This document shows positions 19,137 through 30,896 of a stretch of DNA of 64,000 nt, in pieces. The notes under the pieces were generated by a model that saw only the letters and a program-made list of their open reading frames with translations, was not told the DNA's origin and made no database searches. Position 1 is the first letter of the stretch. Every line of letters starts with the position of its first letter. Location of the stretch: positions 682,001 through 746,000 of the forward strand of contig JADJMV010000001.1 in NCBI GenBank assembly GCA_016709445.1, given 5' to 3'. The DNA comes from Phycisphaerales bacterium (GTDB lineage Bacteria; Planctomycetota; Phycisphaerae; Phycisphaerales; UBA1924). Made by a program: the position numbers and the translations under genes.

Positions 19137-19643
19137 ATGCTGACGCCGAACATGCGCATCGGACACGGGTACGACCTGCACCGGCTGGAGCCGCCCCCGC
19201 CGCAGGGCTCGGGGCGGGACCTGGTGATCGGGGGAGTCCGATTCGAGAGCGAGATCGGGCCGGTGGGGCATTCGGACGCCGACGCGCTGATGCACGCGGT
19301 GACCGATGCGATCCTGGGGGCGGTGGGGGAGCCGGATATCGGGCAGCTCTTCCCCGACGACGACCCGAGACATGAATCACAGGACTCGGCGGTCTTCCTG
19401 ACCGAGGCGATCTGGCGGGCCCGCCGGGCGGGGTTTGAACTGGCGAACCTCGACGCGACGGTGATCCTCGAGCGGCCCCGCCTGAAGGACCGCAAGCAGG
19501 AGATCCGGGAGCGGCTTGCGGAGATCCTCGGGATCGAGGTGGAGCAGGTCAACGTCAAGGGCAAGAGCCACGAGGGTGTCGACGCGGTGGGCCGGCGCGA
19601 GGCGATCGAGGCGCACGCGGTCGTGCTGCTCCAGCGGCGGTGA
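19137..19643 (+). CDS. ispF: 2-C-methyl-D-erythritol 2,4-cyclodiphosphate synthase
   Basis: 168 aa. IspF forms the cyclic diphosphate in the non-mevalonate isoprenoid pathway. Zinc ligands are in GHGYDLH and GHSDADALMHAVTDAILGA, followed by DIGQLFPDDDP. Near the C-terminus the usual VKATTTE..GFTGR motif is replaced by VKGKSHEGVDAVGRREAIEA; the Glu and the GR are kept, but the usual Thr residues are not, which could be a lineage feature. TAGGAGG lies 13 bases before this ATG. The ATG at 19152 matches the canonical MRIGHG start and is an alternative. It converges with gcvP, stop to stop, with 9 bp between. Confidence 0.93.
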   Translation: MLTPNMRIGHGYDLHRLEPPPPQGSGRDLVIGGVRFESEIGPVGHSDADALMHAVTDAILGAVGEPDIGQLFPDDDPRHESQDSAVFLTEAIWRARRAGFELANLDATVILERPRLKDRKQEIRERLAEILGIEVEQVNVKGKSHEGVDAVGRREAIEAHAVVLLQRR

Positions 19644-19652
19644 TCCACGCCC

Positions 19653-22635
<2,983 letters not shown>

Positions 22636-22770
22636 GGAACGGGCTTCGGAATGGGCTCGGGGCCGGTTGCGGGGCTCGCCCCGCGCGGAGCAGAATGCTA
22701 GGGAGCCCCCGGCGAGATTCGAGCGGCTCCGGTGGGCTCCGCAAACGGGATGATCGTGCGGATCGGGCGG

Positions 22771-22799
22771 TTCACCCGGCCGGCCGGGTCCCGTAGACT
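22771..22799 (+). promoter_or_regulatory. promoter of the M28 peptidase gene
   Basis: TTCACC (22771-22776), a 17-base spacer, then TAGACT (22794-22799), about 35 bases before the ATG at 22836. Confidence 0.55.
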
Positions 22800-22835
22800 C
22801 CCCCCGGTTCCATCCCAATCCGAACGAGGCCCGCC

Positions 22836-24794
22836 ATGCGCCACACCCCCCTCCTCGCCGTCGTGCTCGTCGCGCTGGGCTCCCGGGCATTCGCCCAGGA
22901 GTCGAGCCAGGCCCAAGAGGCGCCGATCGCCGCCCTGCTCGAGAAGCTCGGCCCCGACGTCGCGCGATACGACATGCACATCGTCACGCTCGCGAACCCC
23001 TTCTTCGAGGGGCGTGGCGCGACGACCGTGGGCAACGAACGGGCCGCGGACTACCTCGAGTTCTACTTCAAGCAATTCGGGCTCGTCCCCGCCTTCCCGG
23101 AGACCTCGGGCGAGAAGGGGTCCGAGGTCACAACACCTCGGGCGAGCTATTCGCAGCGATTCGACCCGGTCGAAGTGCGGGGCCGGCGCGGACCGCGTCC
23201 GGTCAAGGTGCTGGGCTCCGAGACGGCCATCCGTGTTGGCGAGGGCGATTGGTCGCCCCTGATCACCGACCTGGACTATTCGGTGCTCGGGTGCTCGGGC
23301 TCGGCCGTGGCGGAGGGCCCACTGGTGTTCGTCGGCTACTCGATCGCCGCCGGGGAGAATGGCTACCTCGGCTACCCGCCGGGCACCGATCTCTCCGGAA
23401 AGGTCGCGGTGGTTTTCCGGTACGAGCCGCTCAAGGACGACGGGACGAGCCGCTGGTCCGATGACGGTTCATGGTCGATGTCGGCGGCGCTGGAGCCGAA
23501 GATTTCGGCCGCCGCGCGGCGCGGGGCGGTGGGTGTGGTGGTGGTCAACCCGCCCGGCGTAAAGGACGAGAACGCCACAAAGCTGGCGACGGCGAGTGAG
23601 ACAGCCAACGGGGAGTTCGAGATCCCCGTCGTCATGATGAGCTTGGAGCGGGCGGACTACCTGGTCTCCAAGGCCGACGCGGCACACCGTTCGCTGCTCG
23701 ACCTGCGGAGGCTCGTGGACGAGTCACCGACAATCATCGATCTGCCGGGGGCGAGCGTCCGCCTGCAGGCGAGCCTGGATCGGACCACGCCCACCACGCG
23801 GAATGTCGGCGGCCTGCTGCCGGGGAAGGGCGGCCTCGCCGGAGAGATCGTCGTCGTTGGGGCGCACTTCGACCATGCCGGGTACGGCGAATACGGTGGA
23901 CGCGTCAAGGGAGTGATCCATCCGGGGGCGGACGACAACGCCTCGGGCACGAGCGCCATGCTGTTGGCGGCCGAGCATCTGAGCGAGGTCTACGCCGGGC
24001 TGCCCGCCGACGCGAACGCGAGGTCGATTCTCTTCCTGGGCTTCTCGGCGGAGGAGTGGGGGCTCCTGGGATCTCGCTACTACGTGGCCCATCCGATCGC
24101 ACCGATCGCGGACCACGTGTTCATGTTCAATATGGACATGGTCGGGCGCGTGCGAGACAACGCGTTGATGATGGGGGGTGATACGACGGCCGCGGGGTTG
24201 GGCGACTGGCTCAAGCCCTACCTCGACGAGGGGGGATTCTCGTTCCAACCCTTGCCCAAGGGCATCTTCGGCCGGTCGGACCATGCCAGCTTCTTCCAGA
24301 AGGGCGTGCCCTGCCTGTTCTTCTTCTCGGGATTCCATGACGAGTACCACGCGCCGGGCGACGTCTCGATGTTGATCAACCGCGTCGGCGCGGTGCGGGT
24401 CTCGACGATGGTGCAGCACATGGCCCTGGCGATGGCCGAGCGACCCGACAGGCCGGCGTTCGTGATGGACGATGGCTCTGGGCCGCAGACCGACCAGCCC
24501 CCGTCAGCGCCCCCGCAGGGGCGTTCGCGCGTGAGGTTTGGTGTGCAGCCCGCCTACACGGCCGACGGGAAGGGCGTCGTCATCGAGAATGTCTTCCCCA
24601 CGACGTCGGCGGCCGAGGCCGGGCTCCAGCCCGGCGACCTCATGACGAGCTGGAACGGCACGAAGATCACCGGCGTTGAGGATTGGATGCCGCTCTTGGG
24701 CAAGGCCAACCCCGGCGACGAGGTGAAGATCACCTACGTGCGGGGCGGTGAGGAGCACACGGCCACCGCGAAGCTCAAGGCCGCGGGGGGCTGA
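22836..24794 (+). CDS. secreted M28-family zinc peptidase with PA insert and C-terminal PDZ domain
   Basis: 652 aa. A signal peptide (LLAVVLVALGSRAFAQ) is followed by an N-terminal M28 segment, then a protease-associated insert (LVFVGYSIAAGENGYLG), then the catalytic core with GAHFDHAG, PGADDNASGTSAML, FSAEEWGLLGS, NMDMVGR and SDHASFFQKGVPCLFF, which supply the two-zinc ligands and the catalytic Glu. Residues of about 565-650 form a PDZ domain (PGDLMTSWNGTKI). The family removes N-terminal amino acids from peptides outside the cytoplasm. A promoter lies upstream and a hairpin downstream, so it is likely a single-gene unit. Confidence 0.92.
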   Translation: MRHTPLLAVVLVALGSRAFAQESSQAQEAPIAALLEKLGPDVARYDMHIVTLANPFFEGRGATTVGNERAADYLEFYFKQFGLVPAFPETSGEKGSEVTTPRASYSQRFDPVEVRGRRGPRPVKVLGSETAIRVGEGDWSPLITDLDYSVLGCSGSAVAEGPLVFVGYSIAAGENGYLGYPPGTDLSGKVAVVFRYEPLKDDGTSRWSDDGSWSMSAALEPKISAAARRGAVGVVVVNPPGVKDENATKLATASETANGEFEIPVVMMSLERADYLVSKADAAHRSLLDLRRLVDESPTIIDLPGASVRLQASLDRTTPTTRNVGGLLPGKGGLAGEIVVVGAHFDHAGYGEYGGRVKGVIHPGADDNASGTSAMLLAAEHLSEVYAGLPADANARSILFLGFSAEEWGLLGSRYYVAHPIAPIADHVFMFNMDMVGRVRDNALMMGGDTTAAGLGDWLKPYLDEGGFSFQPLPKGIFGRSDHASFFQKGVPCLFFFSGFHDEYHAPGDVSMLINRVGAVRVSTMVQHMALAMAERPDRPAFVMDDGSGPQTDQPPSAPPQGRSRVRFGVQPAYTADGKGVVIENVFPTTSAAEAGLQPGDLMTSWNGTKITGVEDWMPLLGKANPGDEVKITYVRGGEEHTATAKLKAAGG

Positions 24795-24824
24795 TCCGGC
24801 CTGCATGAGATCCCGCGAGACACC

Positions 24825-24856
24825 AACAGCCCGCAGGCCTCGGCGCGCGGGCTGTT
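24825..24856. terminator. bidirectional hairpin between convergent genes
   Basis: A perfect 10-bp stem (AACAGCCCGC at 24825-24834 with GCGGGCTGTT at 24847-24856) encloses a 12-base loop. There is no long T run on either side, but it lies between the stops of the M28 peptidase gene and the convergent lipoprotein gene. Confidence 0.6.
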
Positions 24857-24907
24857 GTGCAATGGAGGAGGCCCAAGGAGGGGGTCACCGAGTCAGGTCG
24901 GGCGGGG

Positions 24908-25213
24908 CTACCACTCGTTGCTGCTGGTGCCCGAGCGCCGGTCTGAGCGCTGATTCTGGTCGCCAATGACGGCTCCGCCGACACCACCGACGATGGCGCC
25001 GAGCGCAGCGCCCTTGCCCATATCGCCGCTGAGCGATCCGATGCCCATTCCGGCGAGCGCGCCGAGGGTGGCCCCGGAGAGGGCGCCCTGCCCGGCGTTG
25101 TTGCAGCCGCCGGCGAAGACGAGCGTCGCGCCGACCAGGGCGAGCAGCCCGGCGCGGGACGCGTTCCGAGTGTTCTGGATGGTCGAGCGGTTCACGTTCA
25201 GTCTCCTTTTCAT
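24908..25213 (-). CDS. glycine-zipper lipoprotein
   Basis: 101 aa. The signal LLALVGATLVFAGGC gives a lipidated Cys. The mature part is almost entirely Gly/Ala-rich (ALSGATLGALAGMGIGSLSG and GAIVGGVGGAVIGD), a glycine-zipper pattern that packs in membranes, with a polar C-terminal tail. Such proteins (SlyB/Pcp-like) are outer-membrane-associated. Start ATG is at 25211-25213; a longer reading upstream has no signal peptide. A clear promoter lies about 115-140 bases upstream. Confidence 0.8.
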   Translation of the reverse strand: MKRRLNVNRSTIQNTRNASRAGLLALVGATLVFAGGCNNAGQGALSGATLGALAGMGIGSLSGDMGKGAALGAIVGGVGGAVIGDQNQRSDRRSGTSSNEW

Positions 25214-25325
25214 CCTTCGCCCGCCGGGTTTCCCCGGAGCCGGGCGTCTTGTGCTGTTGACCTCAGTGATCAACGACCAGAGATGCGATTTGGTTCCGGA
25301 CTCGGGGGGTGCGCTTGCAAAAAAA

Positions 25326-25354
25326 TTAGTAGGCACTCACTTTGAGCCCGTCAA
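25326..25354 (-). promoter_or_regulatory. promoter of the glycine-zipper lipoprotein gene
   Basis: On the minus strand TTGACG (25354-25349), a 17-base spacer, then TACTAA (25331-25326), followed by an A/T run. The surrounding 60 bases are distinctly AT-richer than the genes. The 5' leader would be about 100 bases. Confidence 0.6.
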
Positions 25355-25381
25355 ATACCCCAGGTTCCGCCTTGAGGTCCG

Positions 25382-26968
25382 TCATCGGGTATCGGCCCGC
25401 TGCCCATCGGACGTGGAAGGGGCCTTCGGGTCGCCCGAGGCGGGCGGTGCGGGTTCGGGCTGGAGTGGGTCCTCGGGGGCGTGAGCGGGGATGTCGGTGA
25501 CCGGTCCCCTGACGTATTCCTGCTTCTTGTGGCAGCCCGAGGCGCAGGAGCCGCCGATCTCGGTGATCGTGGTGTTGAGGGGGATACGCCATTGCCCGTA
25601 GGGCGTGGACTCGCGGATCATGGACGCGTTGCGGCTGGAGTGGGTGTCGTGGCAGGCGCGGCAGCTGCGTCCCTCGGCGGCATTGACATGGACGGCGTGG
25701 AGGTTGCGGCTGCCGTTGCGGAAGTTGGTGGCGCTGGTGGTCTCGCGCTCGGTGACGAGGCGGCTGTCGTGGCAACTGAAGCAGAGCTGATAGGCGTCAA
25801 CGCTGAAGGGCTCGACGAAGTTCTCGGTGTAGTTGAAGCGGAGGAGCCGCGAGTGTTCCGCGCCGTGGACGCCGTGGCACTCGCCGCAGGTGGCGTCCTC
25901 GACCGGGCCGTGGTTGAAGGGCAGGCCGACTCCCAGATCGGGTGCGGGCGTGGCCACGTGGACGATCGTGGGTTTGGTCGGGTCGTCACCGGGCTGAGGC
26001 TGGTCCGGCTTGCTCCCGTCGGCCTTGGAGGTGTTCGGCTTGGCGAAGACCGGCGCGTAGGGGTCGGGCTTGGCGTCCTGGGTCTCCTGCGCGTGCTGCT
26101 TGCTTTCGGCGTGGCAGGCGAGGCATGCGGCGAGAGGATCGTCCTTCTGGAGCCAGTTGTGGCTGGAGGTGTGGGGCTGGTGGCAGTTGAGGCAGGCTCG
26201 GCCCTCGAGGACGGCGGAGTGCTTGTGGCTGGATGTCAGGGCGGTCTCGAGCTGCTGCTGGTGGCACGAGGTGCAGAGATCGGCCGGTTCGGCGATGAGC
26301 TGTGAGGGGTGATCGGAGGCGTGGGTGGCGTGGCACTGGGTGCAGTCGCCGTTGACGGGATCGTGCACGTGGCGCGAGGTGGTCAGCTCTTCGCCGAGTG
26401 TTTCGTGGCAGGAGAGGCAGAGTTCTCGCTTCGGCTTGACGAGCAGGCCGGGGAGGTCGGAGGTGTGGGCCTGATGGCAGGCGGTGCATTCTCCCGCGGC
26501 CGCGGGCTCGTGGACGTTGGCGCCGTGGGTGATCTGCTGATGGCAGGACAGGCAGAGCTCGCCGACGGTGTTCCGCTTGAGCATCTTGCGGCTCTCGGAG
26601 CCGTGGGGGTCGTGGCAGGAGAGACACTCGCCGTCGGCGACGGGTTTGTGGACGACGGGCCCTTCGGTGCCGGATTTGTCGATATGGCAGAAGGCGCAGA
26701 GGTCTCGCCCGGTGCGTTTGAGCGTGAAGGTGTGCTTGGTCGCATCGGCCTCGGAGTGGCAGGCGGTGCACTCGGCGACGGCGGTTGGGCCGTGGAGGTA
26801 GGTGTGCTGGAGTGTCGGTGCGTGGCACCCGCTGGCGGTGCACCCGATGGTGTGGGTGGTCGGGCGCAGGTTGGGGTCGACGCGCTGATCCTGCGCGCGG
26901 GCGAGCCCGGGAGCGAGGCCGAGGGCGGCGAGCGCGACGAGGGCGCGCAGGATCTGGGGCGCTCTCAT
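25382..26968 (-). CDS. exported multiheme cytochrome c, about 15 hemes (paralog A)
   Basis: 528 aa with a signal peptide (LVALAALGLAPGLARAQ). I count 13 CxxCH motifs plus one CX4CH (CTASGCH) at the N-terminus and one CX3CH (CASGCH) near the C-terminus, so up to 15 covalent hemes. Most motifs come in pairs with an intervening ..PH.S or AHTS pattern, as in doubled-CXXCH/DmsE-like cytochromes. A Pro/Lys/Asp-rich linker at about 285-340 separates a ten-heme N-domain from a C-domain. The C-domain closely matches the protein at 29481-30866 (TNFRxGxRNLH..HVN). The start overlaps the upstream NapC-type gene by 4 bp. It is probably a periplasmic or outer-membrane electron conduit; partner and acceptor are unknown. 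Confidence 0.88.
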   Translation of the reverse strand: MRAPQILRALVALAALGLAPGLARAQDQRVDPNLRPTTHTIGCTASGCHAPTLQHTYLHGPTAVAECTACHSEADATKHTFTLKRTGRDLCAFCHIDKSGTEGPVVHKPVADGECLSCHDPHGSESRKMLKRNTVGELCLSCHQQITHGANVHEPAAAGECTACHQAHTSDLPGLLVKPKRELCLSCHETLGEELTTSRHVHDPVNGDCTQCHATHASDHPSQLIAEPADLCTSCHQQQLETALTSSHKHSAVLEGRACLNCHQPHTSSHNWLQKDDPLAACLACHAESKQHAQETQDAKPDPYAPVFAKPNTSKADGSKPDQPQPGDDPTKPTIVHVATPAPDLGVGLPFNHGPVEDATCGECHGVHGAEHSRLLRFNYTENFVEPFSVDAYQLCFSCHDSRLVTERETTSATNFRNGSRNLHAVHVNAAEGRSCRACHDTHSSRNASMIRESTPYGQWRIPLNTTITEIGGSCASGCHKKQEYVRGPVTDIPAHAPEDPLQPEPAPPASGDPKAPSTSDGQRADTR

Positions 26969-28506
26969 GAACCGCTCTCCGGCGCGATGGTCTTCCGCGC
27001 GGCGGCGATCTTCTCGCGGGCCTGCTCGAGGAGGTCCTGGGTGTAGCGGGGGTTGTGGACGCCCCAGCTGCCGTCCATGCGGACGACGTCGATGAGTCGT
27101 TTGGCTTCCTCGAGCGTGGTCGCGGCCTCGGAGCCCGCGGTGGCCCTGCTCGCGAGCGACTCAAACTCGGCGGATGCCTTGTCGTAGAGCTCGTGCGTGG
27201 CGTTCTGCCACAGCGGGATCATTTTGTCGCCGAGACCGGGCTGGTGGCAACTGTTGCAGCCCTGGGCGGCCGCCCGGCGGACCAGGGCGCCGTTGTGGGG
27301 CTCGCCGTCGAGGGGGCTGGGCACGACGTGGCAGCCGGTGCAGTCGACGTGGGCCATGAACATGGGGCTGACCAGGTCGGTACCGTCGGGAGCCTTCCTG
27401 ATCTCCCCGGTGGAGAGGTAGGTCTGGCGCTGGATGTTGTGCTGATCGATGTGGCACTTGTAGCAGTCGAACTCCTCGGCCTTGACCGCCTGGGCTTCGG
27501 GGCCGTGGCGGGGTGTGCCGTGGCAGCTGAAGCATTCGATCTTGTGCTCGCCCTCGTTGTGGACCCTGTGGATCTCCTCGGCCGGCTGGGCCTTGTCGAT
27601 GCCGAAGCTGTGGCAGGACAGGCAGGCGGCGTCGTCGATGGCGTTGGGGGCCGAGGTGGCGCCGCGGTGGCAGGATTCGCACTGGCCCCCATACTCGAGG
27701 AAGTCGGAGTGGTTGACCTTGAGCCCGCGATACATGAACTCCTGGCGGGGCGCGTCGTGGCACGACTTGCAGTCGCTCGGCGGGCGCTTGTGGGTCTCGT
27801 CCTGCGGCAGAGGCGCCGCCTCGGTCGGGGCTTCGGCCGGCTTGGCCCCGTGCGCGGCGGCGAGGTCGTCGCCGACCTTGCCCGTCGAGGAGTTCTCGCG
27901 GATGCGCATGTGGATGAGCCGGGTGCTCCCGCCGGGGCCGGACTGCGGGCCGGCCTCGACGAGCACGTCCTGGCTGTCGGTCTCGATCATGTGGCAGGTG
28001 ATGCACGCGCCGGTGTTGACCTCGAAGTGGTCGTCACCCATCACGTGGGAGTGGCACGTGGTGCACGTGATCTTGATCCCGTAGTACTCTTTGTCGTAGT
28101 GCTTCTCGTGGTCGAAGCGGAAGTCGGCGTTCTTCGACTGCTTCGCGACGATCTTTTCCATCGTGTGGCAGCCGGAACGCATGCAGGCCATCGCGCTGAC
28201 CGAGGCCGAGGGCTTGGTGCTGGTCCGGTTGAGCACGTCGTCGACCACCTGACCGAGGCCGTTGAGCTTCGCGGCGACGAAGCTGTCCACGCCGGGGGAG
28301 ATGTGGCACTCCACACAGTGCACCTGCGCATGCGAGCCGGTCTTCCAGCTCGCGTAGAACGGGTTCATGATGTGGCAGCTGTTGCAGAACCAGCTCTGGC
28401 TCGTCGTCTCCACCAGCGCGATGTTGAACACCACGAAGAGCACACCGCCGACCACGCCGCGGAGGATCCACTTCTTCTTGCTGACTGGCTTGCGCTGCTT
28501 CTTCAT
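26965..28506 (-). CDS. membrane-anchored NapC/NirT-type multiheme cytochrome, about 12 hemes
   Basis: 513 aa. One N-terminal membrane helix (GVVGGVLFVVFNIALVE) is followed at once by CNSCH and the four-heme NapC/NrfH-like module (CVECHISPG, CMRSGCH, CTTCH). The family normally ends at about 170-200 aa; here another eight motifs continue to about residue 420, giving 11 CxxCH plus one CX4CH. NapC-type proteins oxidise menaquinol and hand electrons to periplasmic cytochromes, so this may be a quinol dehydrogenase fused to its own wire. The C-terminal 90 residues are helical without hemes. It has ATGA-type overlaps with both neighbours. Confidence 0.88.
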   Translation of the reverse strand: MKKQRKPVSKKKWILRGVVGGVLFVVFNIALVETTSQSWFCNSCHIMNPFYASWKTGSHAQVHCVECHISPGVDSFVAAKLNGLGQVVDDVLNRTSTKPSASVSAMACMRSGCHTMEKIVAKQSKNADFRFDHEKHYDKEYYGIKITCTTCHSHVMGDDHFEVNTGACITCHMIETDSQDVLVEAGPQSGPGGSTRLIHMRIRENSSTGKVGDDLAAAHGAKPAEAPTEAAPLPQDETHKRPPSDCKSCHDAPRQEFMYRGLKVNHSDFLEYGGQCESCHRGATSAPNAIDDAACLSCHSFGIDKAQPAEEIHRVHNEGEHKIECFSCHGTPRHGPEAQAVKAEEFDCYKCHIDQHNIQRQTYLSTGEIRKAPDGTDLVSPMFMAHVDCTGCHVVPSPLDGEPHNGALVRRAAAQGCNSCHQPGLGDKMIPLWQNATHELYDKASAEFESLASRATAGSEAATTLEEAKRLIDVVRMDGSWGVHNPRYTQDLLEQAREKIAAARKTIAPESGS

Positions 28507-29484
28507 TGCTCCCCCCGCTCGAAACGATGGAGCAGGAGCTCCGCGGCCCTGCGGTAACAGGCGGCGGCGCCCGGGTCACCCCTGGATTCGAGCACGCGGC
28601 CGAGTTGGTAGTGTGCCCTGGCGTTCATGTCGTCCTTCTCCAGCACACCTCGTGCCAGTGTCTCCGCCTCCTCGACGCCCTCCCCACCGCGGTCGAACCT
28701 CGACCGCGCGAGGGCGAGGGCCGCGTCCGCCGAGGTGGGATCCTTGGCCAGCACCTCGCGGAACTGGGCCTCCGCATCGTCCGCATGGCCCTGTGTGCGG
28801 AGCAACTCTCCGAGCCCCAGGCGAGCAGGAGCGTACCCGGGTGCGAGGGCGATCGCCTCCCGGAATCGGGCCTCGGCCATGTCGTCGAGGTGGTGCGGGA
28901 GAAGTTGCTCGCCCAGATGGACCAGTCGCTCGGCACGTTGTTGGTCCCGATCCTGAGGTTTGGGCTCGTCGTCGCCGACAAGAGAACGCTCGAATTGATC
29001 GGCCGGCTCCTGATCCGTGGCGACCAGGAGCGACTCGGTGAGAAGCTCACGGAATCGGGGCAGACGGCCCGCGACGGCGTAGACCACCACCCCGGTCGGA
29101 TCGATCACGACCACGCTCGGGATCGCGACAATGTGGTACGCGCCGAAGGCGTCACGATCGGGGTCGCGGAGGATCACGGGGGGGAAATGCCCGGAGCCCG
29201 CCTCGACGGCAAGGTCCTCCGGCGACGCCGCCTGAGCGGTCAGGAAGACCGGCAAGGCCCTCGTGGTTGAGGTCGCCGAAGACGAGCACGAGGGGATGTC
29301 CCCGGGACTGCAGGCTCGAGAACGGGTGTCCGGCCAGATCGGAGAGGGAAATCGCGGGGGCTTCCTCGCCGCGCGGGGGCACCGGGCGCGCCGGGGCGGC
29401 CGAGGGCGAGAGCAGGGCGAGCTGGGCGGCGGCCGAGAGGCACGCCCAGGTTCGGACGGAACGGATTGTGGGGCTCATGGTCAT
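28503..29484 (-). pseudogene. thioredoxin-fold/TPR protein gene, frameshifted and apparently missing a segment
   Basis: The start (ATG 29482-29484, GGAGA before it, overlapping the upstream cytochrome stop as ATGA) encodes a signal peptide and an AhpC/redoxin-like beginning, HPLVLVFGDLNHEG. The reading then shifts frame near 29250-29262 into PVFLTAQAASPEDLAVEAG, IPSVVVIDPTGVVVYAVAG and a TPR region (ARFREAIALAPGYAPARLGL). In related folds about 30 residues with the redox helix lie between strand 1 and the VFLTAQ strand; they are absent, so this is more than a one-base slip. A redoxin-TPR protein inside a cytochrome operon would fit heme-protein thiol handling (CcmG/CcmH-like), but no CxxC is left. 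The downstream part could still be made from the TTG at 29255. Confidence 0.65.
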
Positions 29485-30866
29485 TCTCCGGGCGGGGCGA
29501 GTGTCGGGGTTGTTTCGGCGGCGGTGGTAGGCCCCGGGGGCTTGATGTCGTCGTGCCGCACGTAGCTCCGCTGCTTGTGGCACCCGGGCGAGCAGGAGCC
29601 GCCGACCTCGGTCTGGTTGAAGTTGATCTCGAGCATCCAGCCGCTCTCGCCGAAGGGGACGGCTTCGCGGATGTGGGCGGGGCGTTTGGAGGCGTGGACC
29701 TCGTGGCAGGCGCGGCAGGTGCGTCCCTTTTCCTGGTTCACATGGAGCCAGTGGAGGTTGCGGTCGCCGTCGCGGAAATTGGTCAGGCCCCGTCCGTTCT
29801 CCTTGAGCACCAGATCGGGGATGTGGCAGCCGAAGCAGAGCTTGAAGCTGTTGATATCGAACGGGGCGTAGAACTGCTTGGGATAGTCCTCGACGAGCAT
29901 CCGGAATCGGTCGCCGGCGTGGGGCAGATGGCAGGCGGTGCAGGCCCCCTCGCGGATCGGGCCGTGGTGGTCTGGATTGCGGTCGAGCAGCTCTTTCATG
30001 TTGGTGAGGATCGACCCATCAGCCGCGGGGAGCCTCTCGTTGTGGCAACCGAGACACTCCTCGACTTGTCCGACCTTTTGGAGCTTGGTGAGGCGCGAGC
30101 CGTGGGCCTCATGGCAGTCGGTGCAGCCGCCGGGAGCGTGGAGGGCGCCGTGCACGATCTTGGCGTCGGCGGTCTGCGTGTGGATCTTCTCTTCGTGGCA
30201 GGTGAGGCAGAGGTCCGGAGCTTCCGCCTTGAGCTGGAACTTGTGGTTGGAGGCGTGGGGGCTGTGGCAGCCGGTGCAGCCCCTTTCGAGCGCGGGGTGT
30301 GTGTGCCAATCCGCTTCGCCCGAGCGATCGACCTCGGCGTGGCACGTCAGGCAGGTCTCCCGTTCGGGCTTGCGCATCAGGGCGGGCTCGGCGGACGCGT
30401 GGGGCTCGTGGCACACGATGCAGGCGCCGACGGCCACGGGGCCATGGACGTAGTCGCCTTGGAGTTGCTTGCGGTCATGGCACCGGGCGCAGAGGTCGCC
30501 CTTGGGATCGGCGAGCAGCATGGCGGGATGATCTGAGCCGTGGGGGTCGTGGCATTTCAGGCAGGCGCGTTCGGCGACCGGCGGGTGCGCGTGGGTGCGC
30601 ATGGGAAGGGCATGGCAGCGGACGCAGAGGTCCTCCGGCCTGGCGGTGAGGCTGAAGGTGTGCGCTTCGGCGTTGGTGAGCACGTGACAGGCATCGCACT
30701 TCTCGAGGGTTACTCCGTGGGTGACTTTGCGCCGGATGGTGTCCTGGTGGCACGCACCGGCGCAGGTCTGGATGGCTCGAACTGCTTGCGGGGTCTCGTC
30801 CTGCGCCTGGAGCGGCGCGACGGCGAGCCCGGCGAGGCAGAGAGCGATCAGGCTGTATCGGTGCAT
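29481..30866 (-). CDS. exported multiheme cytochrome c, about 15 hemes (paralog B)
   Basis: 461 aa with a signal peptide (SLIALCLAGLAVAPLQAQ). There are 13 CxxCH motifs plus two CX3CH (CAGACH at the N-terminus, CSPGCH near the C-terminus). The layout is the same as in the 528-aa cytochrome of this operon but without its Pro-rich linker: each CxxCH pair is separated by PHGS/PHAS-type segments, and the C-terminal block TNFRDGDRNLHWLHVN is shared. It is the first gene of the minus-strand operon; a longer upstream reading exists but lacks a signal. Upstream is an AT-rich divergent regulatory region. Predicted role: periplasmic electron transfer. Confidence 0.88.
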   Translation of the reverse strand: MHRYSLIALCLAGLAVAPLQAQDETPQAVRAIQTCAGACHQDTIRRKVTHGVTLEKCDACHVLTNAEAHTFSLTARPEDLCVRCHALPMRTHAHPPVAERACLKCHDPHGSDHPAMLLADPKGDLCARCHDRKQLQGDYVHGPVAVGACIVCHEPHASAEPALMRKPERETCLTCHAEVDRSGEADWHTHPALERGCTGCHSPHASNHKFQLKAEAPDLCLTCHEEKIHTQTADAKIVHGALHAPGGCTDCHEAHGSRLTKLQKVGQVEECLGCHNERLPAADGSILTNMKELLDRNPDHHGPIREGACTACHLPHAGDRFRMLVEDYPKQFYAPFDINSFKLCFGCHIPDLVLKENGRGLTNFRDGDRNLHWLHVNQEKGRTCRACHEVHASKRPAHIREAVPFGESGWMLEINFNQTEVGGSCSPGCHKQRSYVRHDDIKPPGPTTAAETTPTLAPPGE

Positions 30867-30896
30867 GTCGACGCCTCGCAGGGAGGGGCCCGGGTC

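Noticed and set aside
24819..24856. Possible CRISPR-like or tRNA-like repeat near the M28 gene end
   Set aside because: It is a single simple hairpin between convergent stops, better explained as a terminator.
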